Shown: positions 34,747-44,208, counted from the first letter of the stretch. The stretch is 64,000 nt of DNA from Atopobiaceae bacterium (GCA_017545665.1 JAFWKQ010000050.1:1-64000), one strand, 5' to 3'. The notes: generated by a model not told the origin, from the letters alone. Numbers and translations: made by a program.

Positions 34747-34846
34747 TGTCCACACCCCCGCGTCCGGCATACGAGCGGCGACTCCCGTAGTGAGCGAGCG
34801 AAGCGAGCGCGGAGCCGCATGCGTGCCGGGCGTGGGGGTGTGGACA
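34747..34846. repeat. Dispersed intergenic repeat, copy 2: conserved core on a 24-bp stem
   Basis: The arms 34747-34770 and 34823-34846 are complementary over 24 bases; the only three deviations are G-T pairs. The 52-base apex contains the conserved core (GACTCCCGTAGTGAGCGAGC, then GAAGCGAGCGCGGAGCCGC) shared with positions 1-33 and 55614-55662. It lies upstream of the minus-strand gene at 33855 and downstream of fruA. Confidence 0.75.
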
Positions 34847-34863
34847 ACAGCCATGCCTTAACG

Positions 34864-34900
34864 CAAAAAACGCCCGGAGGCAACGAGGGCCTCCGGGCGC
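34864..34900 (-). terminator. Rho-independent terminator of the fru operon
   Basis: Read on the minus strand, CGCCCGGAGGC and GCCTCCGGGCG form a stem followed by TTTTTT (34865-34870). It lies 34 bases after the fruA stop. Confidence 0.85.
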
Positions 34901-34933
34901 GGGTAAAGCGGTGCGCGTTTGCGCGACTAGGAT

Positions 34934-36970
34934 TTACTCCTCAATGGGCTTCTTCCAGAAGGAGAGGAGCAGGGCGCCTACGACGGAGCCAGCCACAAGC
35001 GCGATGAACCACATGAGGGGGTTGCCAATAACGGCGATAACCCATGCGCCACCGTGAGGTGCGGGGCTGTAGCAGCCAAAGGCGGCAGACAGAGCGCCGG
35101 CGACGGCGGAGCCAATAACGCAGGTGGGGATTACGTGACCGGGGTCAGCAGCTGCAAAGGGAATGGCGCCCTCGGAGATGAAGGACAGACCCATGATGTA
35201 GTTGACCAAACCAGCGTCGCGGTCGGCCTTGCTCCACTTGTTCTTGAAGAAGGTGGTGGAGAGGGCGATGACGATGGGAGGCACCATGCCGCCAACCATG
35301 CAGGAGGCCATGACGATCTGGCCGGTGCCGCCAGTGGCAGCGTCGGCAAGAAGGCCAGTGGAGAAGACGTAAGCAGCCTTGTTGAAGGGGCCGCCAAAGT
35401 CGATGGACATCATGCCGCCTACGACTGCGCCAAGCAGAATGATGTTTGCGCCGCCCATGCCATTGAGGAAGTTGTTCATGGCGGTGTTGATCATACCGAA
35501 GATCGGGTTGAGGGCGAACATCACAACGCCGATGGCCAGGATGCCCAGCAGCGGGTACAGCAGGATCGGCTTGATGCCCTCGAGGGCCTCAGGCAGCTTG
35601 TCGCATGCCTTCTCGATAAACAGGGTCATGTAGCCAGCGAGGAAGCCAGCGGCAAGGGCTGCAAGGAAGCCACCGGAAATGGTGGTGGCCGCAACGGTAG
35701 CAGCATTTGCATCGGCAGTCTCGAACAGCTTGACAACGGCGTCGAGGCTCGTGACGTCATTGAGGTCGGCGGAGGTTACCGCGGTGGTGAGGCCTGCAAC
35801 GCCCAGCGTGGCAAAGCTGATGCCCGACTTGGCAAGAAGGCCGCCTACGATACCAGGGGCCAGACCAGGACGGTCGGCGATGGACATGGCGATGTAGCCG
35901 GCCAGGATGGGAAGCATCATGTCGAAGGCCACACCACCGATGTTCTTGAAGAACGCGGCAACGGGGGTGGAGGAGCCGTAGGCTGCGGTGCCCGCTGCGC
36001 CCATGTCCACGAGGAATGCAATAGCGGTAAGAATGCCGCCGCCAATGACGAACGGGAGCATGTGGCTTACGCCGTTCATGAGGTGCTTGTAGATCTGGGA
36101 GCCAATGCCCTCGGTCTCGGCAGCTGCACCTGCGGCAACAACGGTGCCCTCCTGCACGGGAGCCTCGTTGTTCATGATGATGTTGATGAGCTTCTCAGGC
36201 TCGTTGATGCCGGCGGAGACGTTGGTGACGTACACCTGCTTGCCCGCAAAACGCGCGCGATCGACGTTCTTGTCAGCGGCGATGATGATGCCCTTGCAGT
36301 TGGCAATCTCCTCGGCGGTGAGGACGTTCTTGGCGCCAGCGGAACCCTGCGTCTCGGCCTTGAGGGTAAGGCCCATCTCAGCGGCCTTCTTCTCGAGGTT
36401 CTCGGCTGCCATGTAGGTGTGGGCGATGCCGGTGGGGCAGGCGGTGATGGCCAAGATGTCGGGGCCGTTGCCACCGGCAACAGGAGCGGCCTTGGCAGCC
36501 TGCTCGGCGTTGCGAGCGGCCTCGGCGTCATCGATGACCTTGAGGAACTCAGCGGGAGTCTTGGCAGCGCGCAGGGCGTTGGCAAAATCCTCGTGCATGA
36601 GCATCGCAGAGAGGTTGGCCAGAATCTCTAGGTGGGTGTTTGCCTCGCCCTCGGGGGCGGCGATCATAAACATAAGATCGGAGTTGCCGCCGTCGGGAGC
36701 TTTCCAGTCAACGCCGCCGGGAACCGTCATGGCAGCCAGACCAGGCTGCTTTACGGCAGAGGTCTTGGCATGGGGGATGGCGATGCCGTCGCCCACTGCG
36801 GTGGAGAACTCGGACTCGCGCTTAAGGATGGCCTCCTTATATGCGGCCTTGTCCGAAATGTTGCCGCTTGCGTCCTGTAAGGCGACAAGCTGGTCGATGG
36901 CATCCATTTGGTCGGACGCAGATGCGCCGACCTTAATGCCCTCAGCCTTAAGCAAATCGGTAATCTTCAC
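34934..36970 (-). CDS. fruA: PTS fructose transporter, fused EIIA-EIIB-EIIC
   Basis: 678-aa membrane permease that takes up fructose and phosphorylates it to fructose-1-phosphate. Residues 1-150 are EIIA (GIAIPHAKTSAV with the phospho-histidine), about 170-270 EIIB (ITACPTGIAHTYMAAE with the phospho-cysteine), and about 300-678 EIIC with membrane segments including FVIGGGILTAIAFL. The three-in-one order A-B-C is usual in Gram-positive bacteria. It is last in the operon fruR-fruK-fruA. GGAAGGAAG precedes the ATG. Confidence 0.95.
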   Translation of the reverse strand: MKITDLLKAEGIKVGASASDQMDAIDQLVALQDASGNISDKAAYKEAILKRESEFSTAVGDGIAIPHAKTSAVKQPGLAAMTVPGGVDWKAPDGGNSDLMFMIAAPEGEANTHLEILANLSAMLMHEDFANALRAAKTPAEFLKVIDDAEAARNAEQAAKAAPVAGGNGPDILAITACPTGIAHTYMAAENLEKKAAEMGLTLKAETQGSAGAKNVLTAEEIANCKGIIIAADKNVDRARFAGKQVYVTNVSAGINEPEKLINIIMNNEAPVQEGTVVAAGAAAETEGIGSQIYKHLMNGVSHMLPFVIGGGILTAIAFLVDMGAAGTAAYGSSTPVAAFFKNIGGVAFDMMLPILAGYIAMSIADRPGLAPGIVGGLLAKSGISFATLGVAGLTTAVTSADLNDVTSLDAVVKLFETADANAATVAATTISGGFLAALAAGFLAGYMTLFIEKACDKLPEALEGIKPILLYPLLGILAIGVVMFALNPIFGMINTAMNNFLNGMGGANIILLGAVVGGMMSIDFGGPFNKAAYVFSTGLLADAATGGTGQIVMASCMVGGMVPPIVIALSTTFFKNKWSKADRDAGLVNYIMGLSFISEGAIPFAAADPGHVIPTCVIGSAVAGALSAAFGCYSPAPHGGAWVIAVIGNPLMWFIALVAGSVVGALLLSFWKKPIEE

Positions 36971-37087
36971 TTGGCTTCCTTCCTTTCACTTAGTACGCTG
37001 TATCTTGCTATGTCCAGACCGACACGTCGGCCGTGGATCCGTTTGGGTGCCAGGCGAAAAGGATTCCCTTTGGCCCGGCTCGATGGC

Positions 37088-37990
37088 CTAAAGCGTGGCG
37101 AGAAGCGCTTCGACTTCGGGACGCGTGGCCAAGTCGGGCGAAAACGCGCTGGCGGAACCCGTGCAAAGGCCCATGCGGAAGGCCTGTGCGTAGTCGCCCG
37201 TCTCTATGGTACCAGCAACAAAGCCTGCGACCATGGAGTCGCCCGCGCCAACGGAGTTGACTACCTTGCCCTTGGGCGCCTCGCTCTTAACGACTTCGCC
37301 CTCTTCGGACACGAATACGGCGCCCTCGCCAGCCATGGAAATGAGCACGTTGCGAGCGCCCTGCTCTTGGAGCTTCTTGGCGTAGGGAACAACCTCGTCC
37401 TTGGTTGTGAGCTTAACGCCAAAGATGTCACCGAGCTCGTGGTTGTTCGGCTTGATTACGAAGGGATGGTACTTAAGCACGCGCGTAAGAAGGTCGCGCT
37501 CGGCGTCCACGGCGATGTTGATGCCGCGACCGTCAAGACGGCTCATAATGCGCTCGTACATGTCGCCAGGGAGTGTGGAAGGCACGCTACCAGCGATTAC
37601 GAGGTAGTCGCCAGCCTGGAGCTTGTCGAGCTGAGCATAGAGTGCCTCGATGTCGGCATCGGTGATCTTGGGCCCAAGGCCGTTGATCTCGGACTCCTCG
37701 TTGGACTTGATCTTTACGTTAATGCGGCTCATGCCTTCGGCAACGTCGATGAAGTCACAGTTGACGCCGTACTTCTCCATGCTTGCGGCAATCTCGCGCC
37801 CGGTAAAGCCTGCCATAAAGCCAAGGGCGGTGTTGTCGTGCCCAAGGTTCTTGAGGACAATGGACACGTTGATGCCCTTGCCTCCGGGAAGGATGTTCTC
37901 GTAATAGACGCGATTCACCTCTCCCAGCTTGAGGTCCTCCACCCGGACGATATAGTCCAGCGAGGGATTGAACGTGACGGTGTAAATCAT
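37088..37990 (-). CDS. fruK: 1-phosphofructokinase
   Basis: 300-aa PfkB-family kinase converting fructose-1-P, the product of FruA, to fructose-1,6-bisphosphate. It begins MIYTVTFNPSLDYIV; GGKGINVSIVLKNLG binds substrate and VNSVGAGDSMVAGF holds the catalytic aspartate. Its ATG overlaps the fruR stop (ATGA), so the two are translationally coupled. A gap of 117 bases separates it from fruA. Confidence 0.95.
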   Translation of the reverse strand: MIYTVTFNPSLDYIVRVEDLKLGEVNRVYYENILPGGKGINVSIVLKNLGHDNTALGFMAGFTGREIAASMEKYGVNCDFIDVAEGMSRINVKIKSNEESEINGLGPKITDADIEALYAQLDKLQAGDYLVIAGSVPSTLPGDMYERIMSRLDGRGINIAVDAERDLLTRVLKYHPFVIKPNNHELGDIFGVKLTTKDEVVPYAKKLQEQGARNVLISMAGEGAVFVSEEGEVVKSEAPKGKVVNSVGAGDSMVAGFVAGTIETGDYAQAFRMGLCTGSASAFSPDLATRPEVEALLATL

Positions 37991-38745
37991 TGCTCCTCCA
38001 CTTCAACGACATTTCCTGCAGAACGGTATGCACTCTCGCCCTCGGGCAGGCGATCAGTGATGACCACGACACTATTATAATCCGCAAAGGTGATTAGTGA
38101 TACCTGAGAGAACTTACTTGAGTCGGCCAAAATATACGGATGAACGGTATGTTCCAAAGAAATCTGCTTAACGGCAGCCTCGCTAAACTCGGGAGTGGTA
38201 AAACCCGTCTCCAACCCAATGCCGTTGGTGCCCCAAAAACCAAGGGTAAAGTGGTAGCGGCGGATGGCGTTTACCGTTTCGGCGCCTACGAGCACCTCCG
38301 TCACGGGCTTGATCTCTCCGCCTGGAAGCAGCGTGCGGCAGCCCTTCGCCAATAGGCGTTGCGCGTGGGGAAGCGAGTTCGTGAGGTAAATCGCGTGCTT
38401 TTCGGTAATTGCCTCTACCAAGCATTCGGTTGTTGTGCCACCGTCAATGAACACGAAGTCATCTGCAGAAATGAGGCTTGCGGCATATTGCGCAATCGTG
38501 CGCTTCTCATCCATGCGCAGAGCGTGTCGTCCAGCCAGCGATTGGTCGGTGGTAACGTAGTGCTCTTGGATGCGTGTGGCGCCACCGTGCACCTTGTTCA
38601 GGCGGCCCTGTGCGTCGAGCTTAATAAGGTCGCGACGCACCGTTGATTCCGATGCGTTGAGCGCATTCATAAGATCGGGAACCGACACTACCCCGCGTTC
38701 GTTAACCATCGAAACAATGCGGGTTAGCCGCTCTTCTGCAATCAT
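37987..38745 (-). CDS. fruR: DeoR-family regulator of the fru operon
   Basis: 252-aa DeoR-type repressor. The N-terminal winged helix is ERLTRIVSMVNERG then SVPDLMNALNASESTVRRDL; the C-terminal sensor domain has FIDGGTTTECL and LTNSLPHA, for binding a sugar phosphate, by analogy fructose-1-P. The ATG at 38745 follows GGAGGGG; the open frame above it has no such site. First gene of fruR-fruK-fruA, so it probably controls its own operon. Confidence 0.92.
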   Translation of the reverse strand: MIAEERLTRIVSMVNERGVVSVPDLMNALNASESTVRRDLIKLDAQGRLNKVHGGATRIQEHYVTTDQSLAGRHALRMDEKRTIAQYAASLISADDFVFIDGGTTTECLVEAITEKHAIYLTNSLPHAQRLLAKGCRTLLPGGEIKPVTEVLVGAETVNAIRRYHFTLGFWGTNGIGLETGFTTPEFSEAAVKQISLEHTVHPYILADSSKFSQVSLITFADYNSVVVITDRLPEGESAYRSAGNVVEVEEQ

Positions 38746-38830
38746 GCAATCCCCTCCTGCTTGGTTATTTTTCAGTTTACCAGCTGGGAGATTCAAAATC
38801 AACCAAAAACAATCAAATTCATTCATATAG
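38746..38830 (-). promoter_or_regulatory. fruR promoter/operator region with repeated TTGATT half-sites
   Basis: The A/T-rich stretch before fruR holds, on the minus strand, two TTGATT elements spaced about one helical turn apart (TTGATTGTTTTTGGTTGATT). Direct repeats of this kind are typical DeoR-family operators. The assignment is inference; no clean -35/-10 pair is evident. Confidence 0.4.
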
Positions 38831-38966
38831 GATGAATGGCTGCCAGACCGACATGAACGGTATAAGTCGCTTTGGGCGGAGCGGCTTCACACCTCCCACA
38901 CCCTCGCAAAATCGGCAATTCTTCGGGTGGGGTCAGTTTGAGCGTAAGCCTTCGTCAGGTAGGTTG

Positions 38967-41306
38967 CTATTCGGTGGGATGGCGCTTGGTTTTCCAACAG
39001 ACAAGCGCAAATATGGCCCATGCCACGACTGAAGCCATCAATCCCAGCTTGGCCCCTGGCGTCTCGTAGCTAAAGCGTACCGTGTGATCGCCTGCTTCCA
39101 ATGGCAGCAGCGTCATTCCTGCCGATTCGATCGTTTGGACGACAACGCCATCCACCGAGGCGGCCCAGCCGCCATCATGGGGCACGGACAGGTAAACGAG
39201 GCCTCGCGAAGGCGTGCTGGCGGCAAAGCCAAAGCCATGGTCATCTCGCCAAAAATCACGCACTGCACGAGACTGCGCTTGGGCGGCGAGTTGCGATACG
39301 TTGGCGGAGCGGTCGACGTCGCTCGCGTTGATCTTTTGGGCAAATGCGCTGACCTGTGCTTCGTCTGCGGGCGAAACCACAGGCGCTTGCAGGAGTGCGA
39401 GGGCGCGATTCTCGGCTGGCAGCTCATAGATTTCGTCTGTAAGAGCATATTGGTTACACAGGAAGCCTATGGGGCAAGCGTCCTTTTCTACCACATATAC
39501 CGTGGAGCTGCCACTAGTGTATTGGGCAACCACTGGAGCGCTTCCCGGATCGGTTGTTACCACGTAGCGACCGCCGAGCAACTCGGAAAGACCGGGAACT
39601 GATTCCTTGTTCAGATTCCATACGTTCCAGGCGCCGTATCCAAAGAACTCCTCAAAGCGACCAATGGCGTTGCCGATGGTTGAGCTGAAGGAACTCGTGC
39701 CAATGGCTTCTCCAGTAAGCGTAAGTCGATTGTCGCAGGTGGCGTAGCGATATTGCGGATCCTGCGTACGAAGCTGCGTTCCGAGGTTTATTTGGGTTAG
39801 CGTATCGCGCCATTGGTCGGGCTCTATATGCTCGAGCATCTCTCCCGTATAGGGATTTTGTCGGTAGTAGAACGTCGTGAGGCAGGTGGTTGCCGCGCAT
39901 GTGAGCGCGATTGTTACCAGCAGGGCGGTTTTGCGTTTTGCGGGGAGCTGCGCTTGGGCGTCGTCCCGACCTCCCTTGCTGTTCGCAAGAAAATACGTTG
40001 CCGCGCAACCTGCCAGGGCGATGCCAACATAGAGCGCGAAGCGGTCTGCGTGTAGCAAGTAGGCGGGGTCCAGGAGGTTTGCGCATATTAGAACTATGCC
40101 GACAAACGCCAAGAGGAGGATCGCGTAGGTAAGAGCGCCAAATCGGATGCTAAAGCTTCGCGGGTCATCCAGTACGCGGGCGCTCGCAAGTGCCCCCATG
40201 AGCACGAGCAAATACCACCATCGTTGGTATATGCCCGTGAACAGAATGAATGCCGAGCTAAGCAGTGGAGAGGCGCAAATTACGAGCAGCACGACCAACA
40301 ACCTCGCGAGCCAGTCCCCCTTGCCAAGGCGCCCCCTCAAATAGGCAAAGCACAGTGAGGGGCCTACGAACGGGAGCCAGCAGCACGTCGAGGTCCATTG
40401 TTGGGCGACGATTGCGTTGTGGTCGAACATGGCGTCGGCGGGAAGCAGGATGCCCTGCAGCTGGAACAGCGCCTGCTGTGGGTCCCACAGCAGGTTTTCG
40501 ATGCTGAGTGTGGATGACCCTGTGCGGGGGTTCCCCACCATGTAGATGGCCGAAGGCGCAAGGAGCACGGCTGCCATGGCGGCGCCAAGGACTCCCAAAA
40601 CCAGGCAGCGCAATGTGCAGCGAGCTAACGTGGTCAATCCTTTGCGTGCGAGGGAAGGGGCAAATCGTATGCCAAAGTACAGCAGGAGGAATATGACGTC
40701 TTGCACAAAGAAGAAGTAGTTCACGAGTGCGTTTAAGCATACTGCCACAATAAAGCATGCAATATCGCGCTTGTCTTCCATCAATCGTTCTAGCCCTATG
40801 AGCAAAAGCGGAAAGAGTGCCACGACATCGTGAAAATGGTAGAAAAGCAAGTTGGCAGTCTGAAACCCTGAAAAGGCGTAGAGCAGGGCACCTATGGTTG
40901 CCACGCGTTCGCTGTGTACGAAGCGCCGGATGAAAAGGCGCGAAGTTATGCCTGCCACCACGTACTTAAGGATATAGATCCAGCCAACCACAAAGGGAAA
41001 TGCGTCGGCGGGGAAGAGCATGCTCGTCCAAAAGAAAGGACTGCCGAGCTCATAGAAGCTAAAGCCCTGTATGGCCGAGGTTCCTAAGTCCAGATTCCAG
41101 CACCAGCCCAAAAGGCCACCGCGCGCAATTTGGTTGTGAAGCGCCATGGTAAAGGGAATCTGCTGAAAGTCAAAGTCCTCGCGTAGGGTAAATGCTCCGC
41201 CGTCTTGCAGCATAAAGATACCAAGTGAGATGAGGGCGGTTACGAAACACAGGAGCCCGCATATGACTGTTTCTCTGCGAGGGGAACGTATGTTTAAAAG
41301 GCGCAC
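38967..41306 (-). CDS. YfhO-family multi-pass membrane protein
   Basis: 779-aa protein with about twelve membrane segments in the first 520 residues, then an outside domain and a final membrane segment (LGLMASVVAWAIFALVCW). The acidic loop REDFDFQQIPFTMALHNQ and the C-terminal SVPHDGGWAASVDG are hallmarks of the YfhO family, GT-C-like proteins which in Bacillus and Listeria take part in glycosylating lipoteichoic or wall teichoic acid. No glycosyltransferase or flippase gene is adjacent. It starts at 41306, divergent from ettA across repeat array 2. Confidence 0.85.
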   Translation of the reverse strand: MRLLNIRSPRRETVICGLLCFVTALISLGIFMLQDGGAFTLREDFDFQQIPFTMALHNQIARGGLLGWCWNLDLGTSAIQGFSFYELGSPFFWTSMLFPADAFPFVVGWIYILKYVVAGITSRLFIRRFVHSERVATIGALLYAFSGFQTANLLFYHFHDVVALFPLLLIGLERLMEDKRDIACFIVAVCLNALVNYFFFVQDVIFLLLYFGIRFAPSLARKGLTTLARCTLRCLVLGVLGAAMAAVLLAPSAIYMVGNPRTGSSTLSIENLLWDPQQALFQLQGILLPADAMFDHNAIVAQQWTSTCCWLPFVGPSLCFAYLRGRLGKGDWLARLLVVLLVICASPLLSSAFILFTGIYQRWWYLLVLMGALASARVLDDPRSFSIRFGALTYAILLLAFVGIVLICANLLDPAYLLHADRFALYVGIALAGCAATYFLANSKGGRDDAQAQLPAKRKTALLVTIALTCAATTCLTTFYYRQNPYTGEMLEHIEPDQWRDTLTQINLGTQLRTQDPQYRYATCDNRLTLTGEAIGTSSFSSTIGNAIGRFEEFFGYGAWNVWNLNKESVPGLSELLGGRYVVTTDPGSAPVVAQYTSGSSTVYVVEKDACPIGFLCNQYALTDEIYELPAENRALALLQAPVVSPADEAQVSAFAQKINASDVDRSANVSQLAAQAQSRAVRDFWRDDHGFGFAASTPSRGLVYLSVPHDGGWAASVDGVVVQTIESAGMTLLPLEAGDHTVRFSYETPGAKLGLMASVVAWAIFALVCWKTKRHPTE

Positions 41307-41423
41307 GGTAACCCCATCCTTTGCATCGTTTTTGGCCGCATTGCGTCATGCGAATGCTCATGACTATGGTAACCCTAAATGCGTGTGATAGGAGCTTGTC
41401 CTCGACGTCGCGCCTGACGATGG

Positions 41424-41759
41424 GTCCACTCTTCCGCCCGCGGGTCTCCCTGCCGTGCGCACTTCTCGGTGCCATGCCTCCTGCCGGGTCCACAAATCGG
41501 TCCGCGAACGTCCCCACCAGGCGCACTTTTCGGTGCCAGGTCCACTCTTCCGCCCGCGGGTCTCCCTGCCGTGCGCACTTCTCGGCGACGCGCCTGGCGC
41601 CGGGTTCACTTTTCGGTCCGCGAACGTCCCCGCCGGGCGCACAAAACGGCCGTTTGTGCGCCCGGCAGGGACGTCCGCGGACCGATTTGTGGACCCGGCC
41701 CCTCCGGCCCCCAGCAGAGTGCGCCCGGTGGAGACGCTTGCGAGCGCAAAAGTGGACCT
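41424..41759. repeat. Palindromic mosaic repeat array 2
   Basis: Same modules as array 1. Forward modules begin at 41424 in alternating 33- and 31-base units, the first type opening GTCCAC and the second GCGCAC; the 33-base unit at 41424 is repeated exactly near 41540. Reverse-complement modules follow. The centre is a 32-bp inverted repeat (41614-41645 with 41653-41684, two mismatches). It fills most of the divergent region between yfhO and ettA. No coding signal or CRISPR-like constant spacing. Confidence 0.85.
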
Positions 41760-41962
41760 GGCCCCGTCCAAATCCGAACATTCGGCAATTTGGAGCAATT
41801 TTCTTGCAAAAATACCGTTTGTTCGGGCTCTAGCAGGTGATGCAGGGTTTCGGCTGCGTGGCGCGACGCTCCTTTTCTCCGCCATCCACCTCAAAGAAAC
41901 GGAAAAGGAACTTTGGGCTACTATAAAAGCATGTGTGGAAGAAATCGATAAGGAGCGACCCT

Positions 41963-43642
41963 ATGGCCGAATTTATCTACCAGATGTACAAGGTGCGCAA
42001 GGCACACGGCGACAAGGTCATTTTGGATGACGTGACCATGGGCTTCTACCCTGGTGCAAAGATTGGCGTAGTGGGTCCCAATGGTATGGGCAAGTCTACG
42101 TTGCTCAAAATAATGGCTGGCATGGAGGACATCTCCAACGGCGAGGCAATGCTGAGCCCTGGCTATACGGTGGGGCTGCTGCAGCAGGAGCCGCCTTTGG
42201 AGGAAGACAAGACCGTGCGCGAGAACATCGAGCTCGCATTTGGCGACATCCTGGCAAAGATCGCTCGCTTCAATGCCATTGGCGAGGAGATGGGCGATCC
42301 AGACGCGGACTTCGATGCGCTTATGGCAGAGATGGGCGAACTGCAGGACGCGATTGACGCCGCTAACGGCTGGGATTTGGACTCTCAGCTGAGCCAGGCC
42401 ATGGATGCGCTGCAGTGTCCGGATCCCGATGCGCCGGTTAACGTGCTGTCGGGCGGCGAACGTCGTCGTGTGGCGCTGTGCCGTCTGTTGCTCGAGGCTC
42501 CCGATCTGCTGCTTCTGGACGAGCCGACCAACCACCTGGATGCTGAGTCCGTGCTGTGGTTGGAGCAGTTCCTGCATCGCTATCCCGGCGCCGTGCTGGC
42601 TGTAACGCACGATCGCTACTTCCTGGACAACGTGGCGGAATGGATTTGCGAGGTTGATCGCGGGACGCTGTATCCCTACAAGGGCAATTACTCCACGTAT
42701 TTGGAAACCAAGGCAACGCGCATGGAGAAGGAGAGCCAGCAGAACGCAAAGCGCGCCAAAAAGCTCAAGGCAGAGCTGGAGTGGGTGCGCAGCGGTGCCA
42801 AGGCGCGTCAGGCTAAGGGTAAGGCACGTCTTGCTCGCTATGAGCAGATGGCCTCGGAAGCCGCAGCCAACAAGAAGCTGGACTTCTCCGAAATCCAGAT
42901 TCCCATGGGGCCGCGCCTGGGCAATAAGGTGCTTGAGGCCGAGCACCTGCACAAGGCGTTTGGCGATCGCGTTCTTATTGACGACCTTTCCTTTAGCCTT
43001 CCACGTAATGGCATCGTGGGCGTGATTGGTCCCAACGGCGTGGGCAAAACGACGCTGTTCAAAACCATCGTGGGACTTGAGGAACCCACCAGCGGAACAT
43101 TGGAGCTGGGCGATACGGTAAAGATCAGCTATGTGGATCAGACGCGCGAAGGCCTTGATGCCAATAAGACCATATGGGAAGTCGTAAGCGATGGGAACGA
43201 CTACATCATGGTGGGGGAGACCGAGGTGCCGAGCCGCGCGTATGTGGCAAGCTTTGGGTTTAAGGGCTCCGACCAGCAAAAGAAGGCGGGCGTGCTTTCC
43301 GGTGGAGAGCGCAACCGTCTTAATCTTGCGCTCACGTTACGACAGGGCGGCAACCTGCTGCTCCTCGATGAGCCAACCAACGACCTCGACACCGAAACGC
43401 TCGAGTCCCTCGAAGAGGCGCTAGAGCGTTTCCCTGGCTGTTCGGTAGTCGTGAGCCACGACCGTTGGTTCCTCGACCGCGTAGCCACGCATATTCTTGC
43501 GTGGGAGGGCACCGACGAAGAGCCTGGGCGCTGGTATTGGTTTGAAGGCAATTTTGAGGCCTACCAGGCCAATCGAGAGGATCGTCTGGGACCTGAGGCC
43601 AGTAAGCCCCATCGCCTGCATCGCAAGCTTACGCGCGATTAA
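41963..43642 (+). CDS. ettA: ABC-F translation factor EttA
   Basis: 559-aa soluble protein with two ABC ATPase domains and no membrane part. Walker A motifs are GPNGMGKST and GPNGVGKTT, signatures LSGGERRRVALC and LSGGERNRLN, and both Walker B motifs end DEPTN. Length and the short linker match EttA, which binds the ribosomal E site and gates the first peptide bond according to energy state. The ATG at 41963 follows AAGGAG. A TATAAA box at 41922-41927 is the likely -10 of its promoter. Confidence 0.92.
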   Translation: MAEFIYQMYKVRKAHGDKVILDDVTMGFYPGAKIGVVGPNGMGKSTLLKIMAGMEDISNGEAMLSPGYTVGLLQQEPPLEEDKTVRENIELAFGDILAKIARFNAIGEEMGDPDADFDALMAEMGELQDAIDAANGWDLDSQLSQAMDALQCPDPDAPVNVLSGGERRRVALCRLLLEAPDLLLLDEPTNHLDAESVLWLEQFLHRYPGAVLAVTHDRYFLDNVAEWICEVDRGTLYPYKGNYSTYLETKATRMEKESQQNAKRAKKLKAELEWVRSGAKARQAKGKARLARYEQMASEAAANKKLDFSEIQIPMGPRLGNKVLEAEHLHKAFGDRVLIDDLSFSLPRNGIVGVIGPNGVGKTTLFKTIVGLEEPTSGTLELGDTVKISYVDQTREGLDANKTIWEVVSDGNDYIMVGETEVPSRAYVASFGFKGSDQQKKAGVLSGGERNRLNLALTLRQGGNLLLLDEPTNDLDTETLESLEEALERFPGCSVVVSHDRWFLDRVATHILAWEGTDEEPGRWYWFEGNFEAYQANREDRLGPEASKPHRLHRKLTRD

Positions 43643-43899
43643 TGCGGAGCCGGGTCGCTTGGCTTCTTTCCCCACAGGCAGCGTCTTGCATCCGCAAACA
43701 TGATGTCGGGATTGAGGCCAAGCGCTTCGGCATAGGCGAAGAGCTCGTAAAAGCGCAGGCTACGTACGCCAATCTCCAGCTTGCTTACGGTGGACTGAGG
43801 GACGCCGAGTTTCTCTGCCACGTCCTTTTGCGTGAAGCCCGCATTTATGCGGAGCTGCCTAAGATAATTGCCAATGCATTCGTTCGTTTTGGTATTCAT
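43639..43899 (-). CDS. XRE-family helix-turn-helix regulator
   Basis: 86-aa protein that is little more than a Cro/C1-type HTH: LRQLRINAGFTQKDVAEKLG then VPQSTVSKLEIG, plus a short tail. Its stop overlaps the ettA stop by four bases in convergent orientation. It lies left of the attL repeat, so it is chromosomal and not part of the integrated element. Target unknown; no toxin gene is adjacent. Confidence 0.8.
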   Translation of the reverse strand: MNTKTNECIGNYLRQLRINAGFTQKDVAEKLGVPQSTVSKLEIGVRSLRFYELFAYAEALGLNPDIMFADARRCLWGKKPSDPAPH

Positions 43900-44003
43900 G
43901 CATACAGACGATAGCGGATTTTTGGAAATATCTCAAATAATAGGTAGACGATATATGCGCTGGCTTGTGCTTAGGGCAATGCGATGCGTAGTGCGTTGGT
44001 CGA

Positions 44004-44032
44004 AAAAAGAAAAACGCCCCAAAACGGGGCGT
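44004..44032 (-). terminator. Original terminator of the tRNA-Phe gene, now displaced
   Basis: On the minus strand ACGCCCC/GGGGCGT around a short loop is followed by TTTTTC. It lies just beyond the duplicated tRNA 3' segment at 44044, where the tRNA terminator would have stood before the element entered. Confidence 0.6.
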
Positions 44033-44043
44033 AGAGAAATTCG

Positions 44044-44094
44044 CTGGTGGCTGGGAAGGGAGTCGAACCCCTGACACAGGGATTTTCAGTCCCC
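44044..44094 (-). repeat. attL: 51-bp copy of the tRNA-Phe 3' segment
   Basis: Positions 44044-44094 are identical to 55099-55149, the 3' two thirds of tRNA-Phe including CCA. Beyond 44094 the match stops at once. It is a duplicated attachment site, not a working tRNA gene. Confidence 0.93.
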
Positions 44095-44208
44095 ATATAT
44101 CGTGTTTCTCACATTTCAACATGTATCATATACTTTGCAAATGCCGAGATAAACGCTATTATGACACACAGGGGAACAGATGGAATGTGAACAAAGTCAA
44201 CAAACAAC

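Noticed and set aside
41424-41759. Possible CRISPR array, because of the near-33-base periodicity
   Set aside because: Units alternate between two types, turn to the opposite orientation halfway and have no spacer-like unique sequence; no cas gene is in the window.
41170-42030. Several overlapping open frames of 100-200 codons on both strands across repeat array 2
   Set aside because: They arise because the repeat modules lack stops in several frames; the translations are Arg/Pro-rich, mirror each other on opposite strands and have no ribosome sites.
43639-43899. HTH protein as the antitoxin or repressor of the mobile element
   Set aside because: It lies outside the att repeats, convergent with ettA, and has no toxin partner, so it is better seen as a chromosomal regulator.
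44044-44094. Second tRNA-Phe gene at the left end of the element
   Set aside because: Only the 3' two thirds are present; sequence beyond 44094 does not form the D arm or acceptor strand. It is an attachment-site copy.
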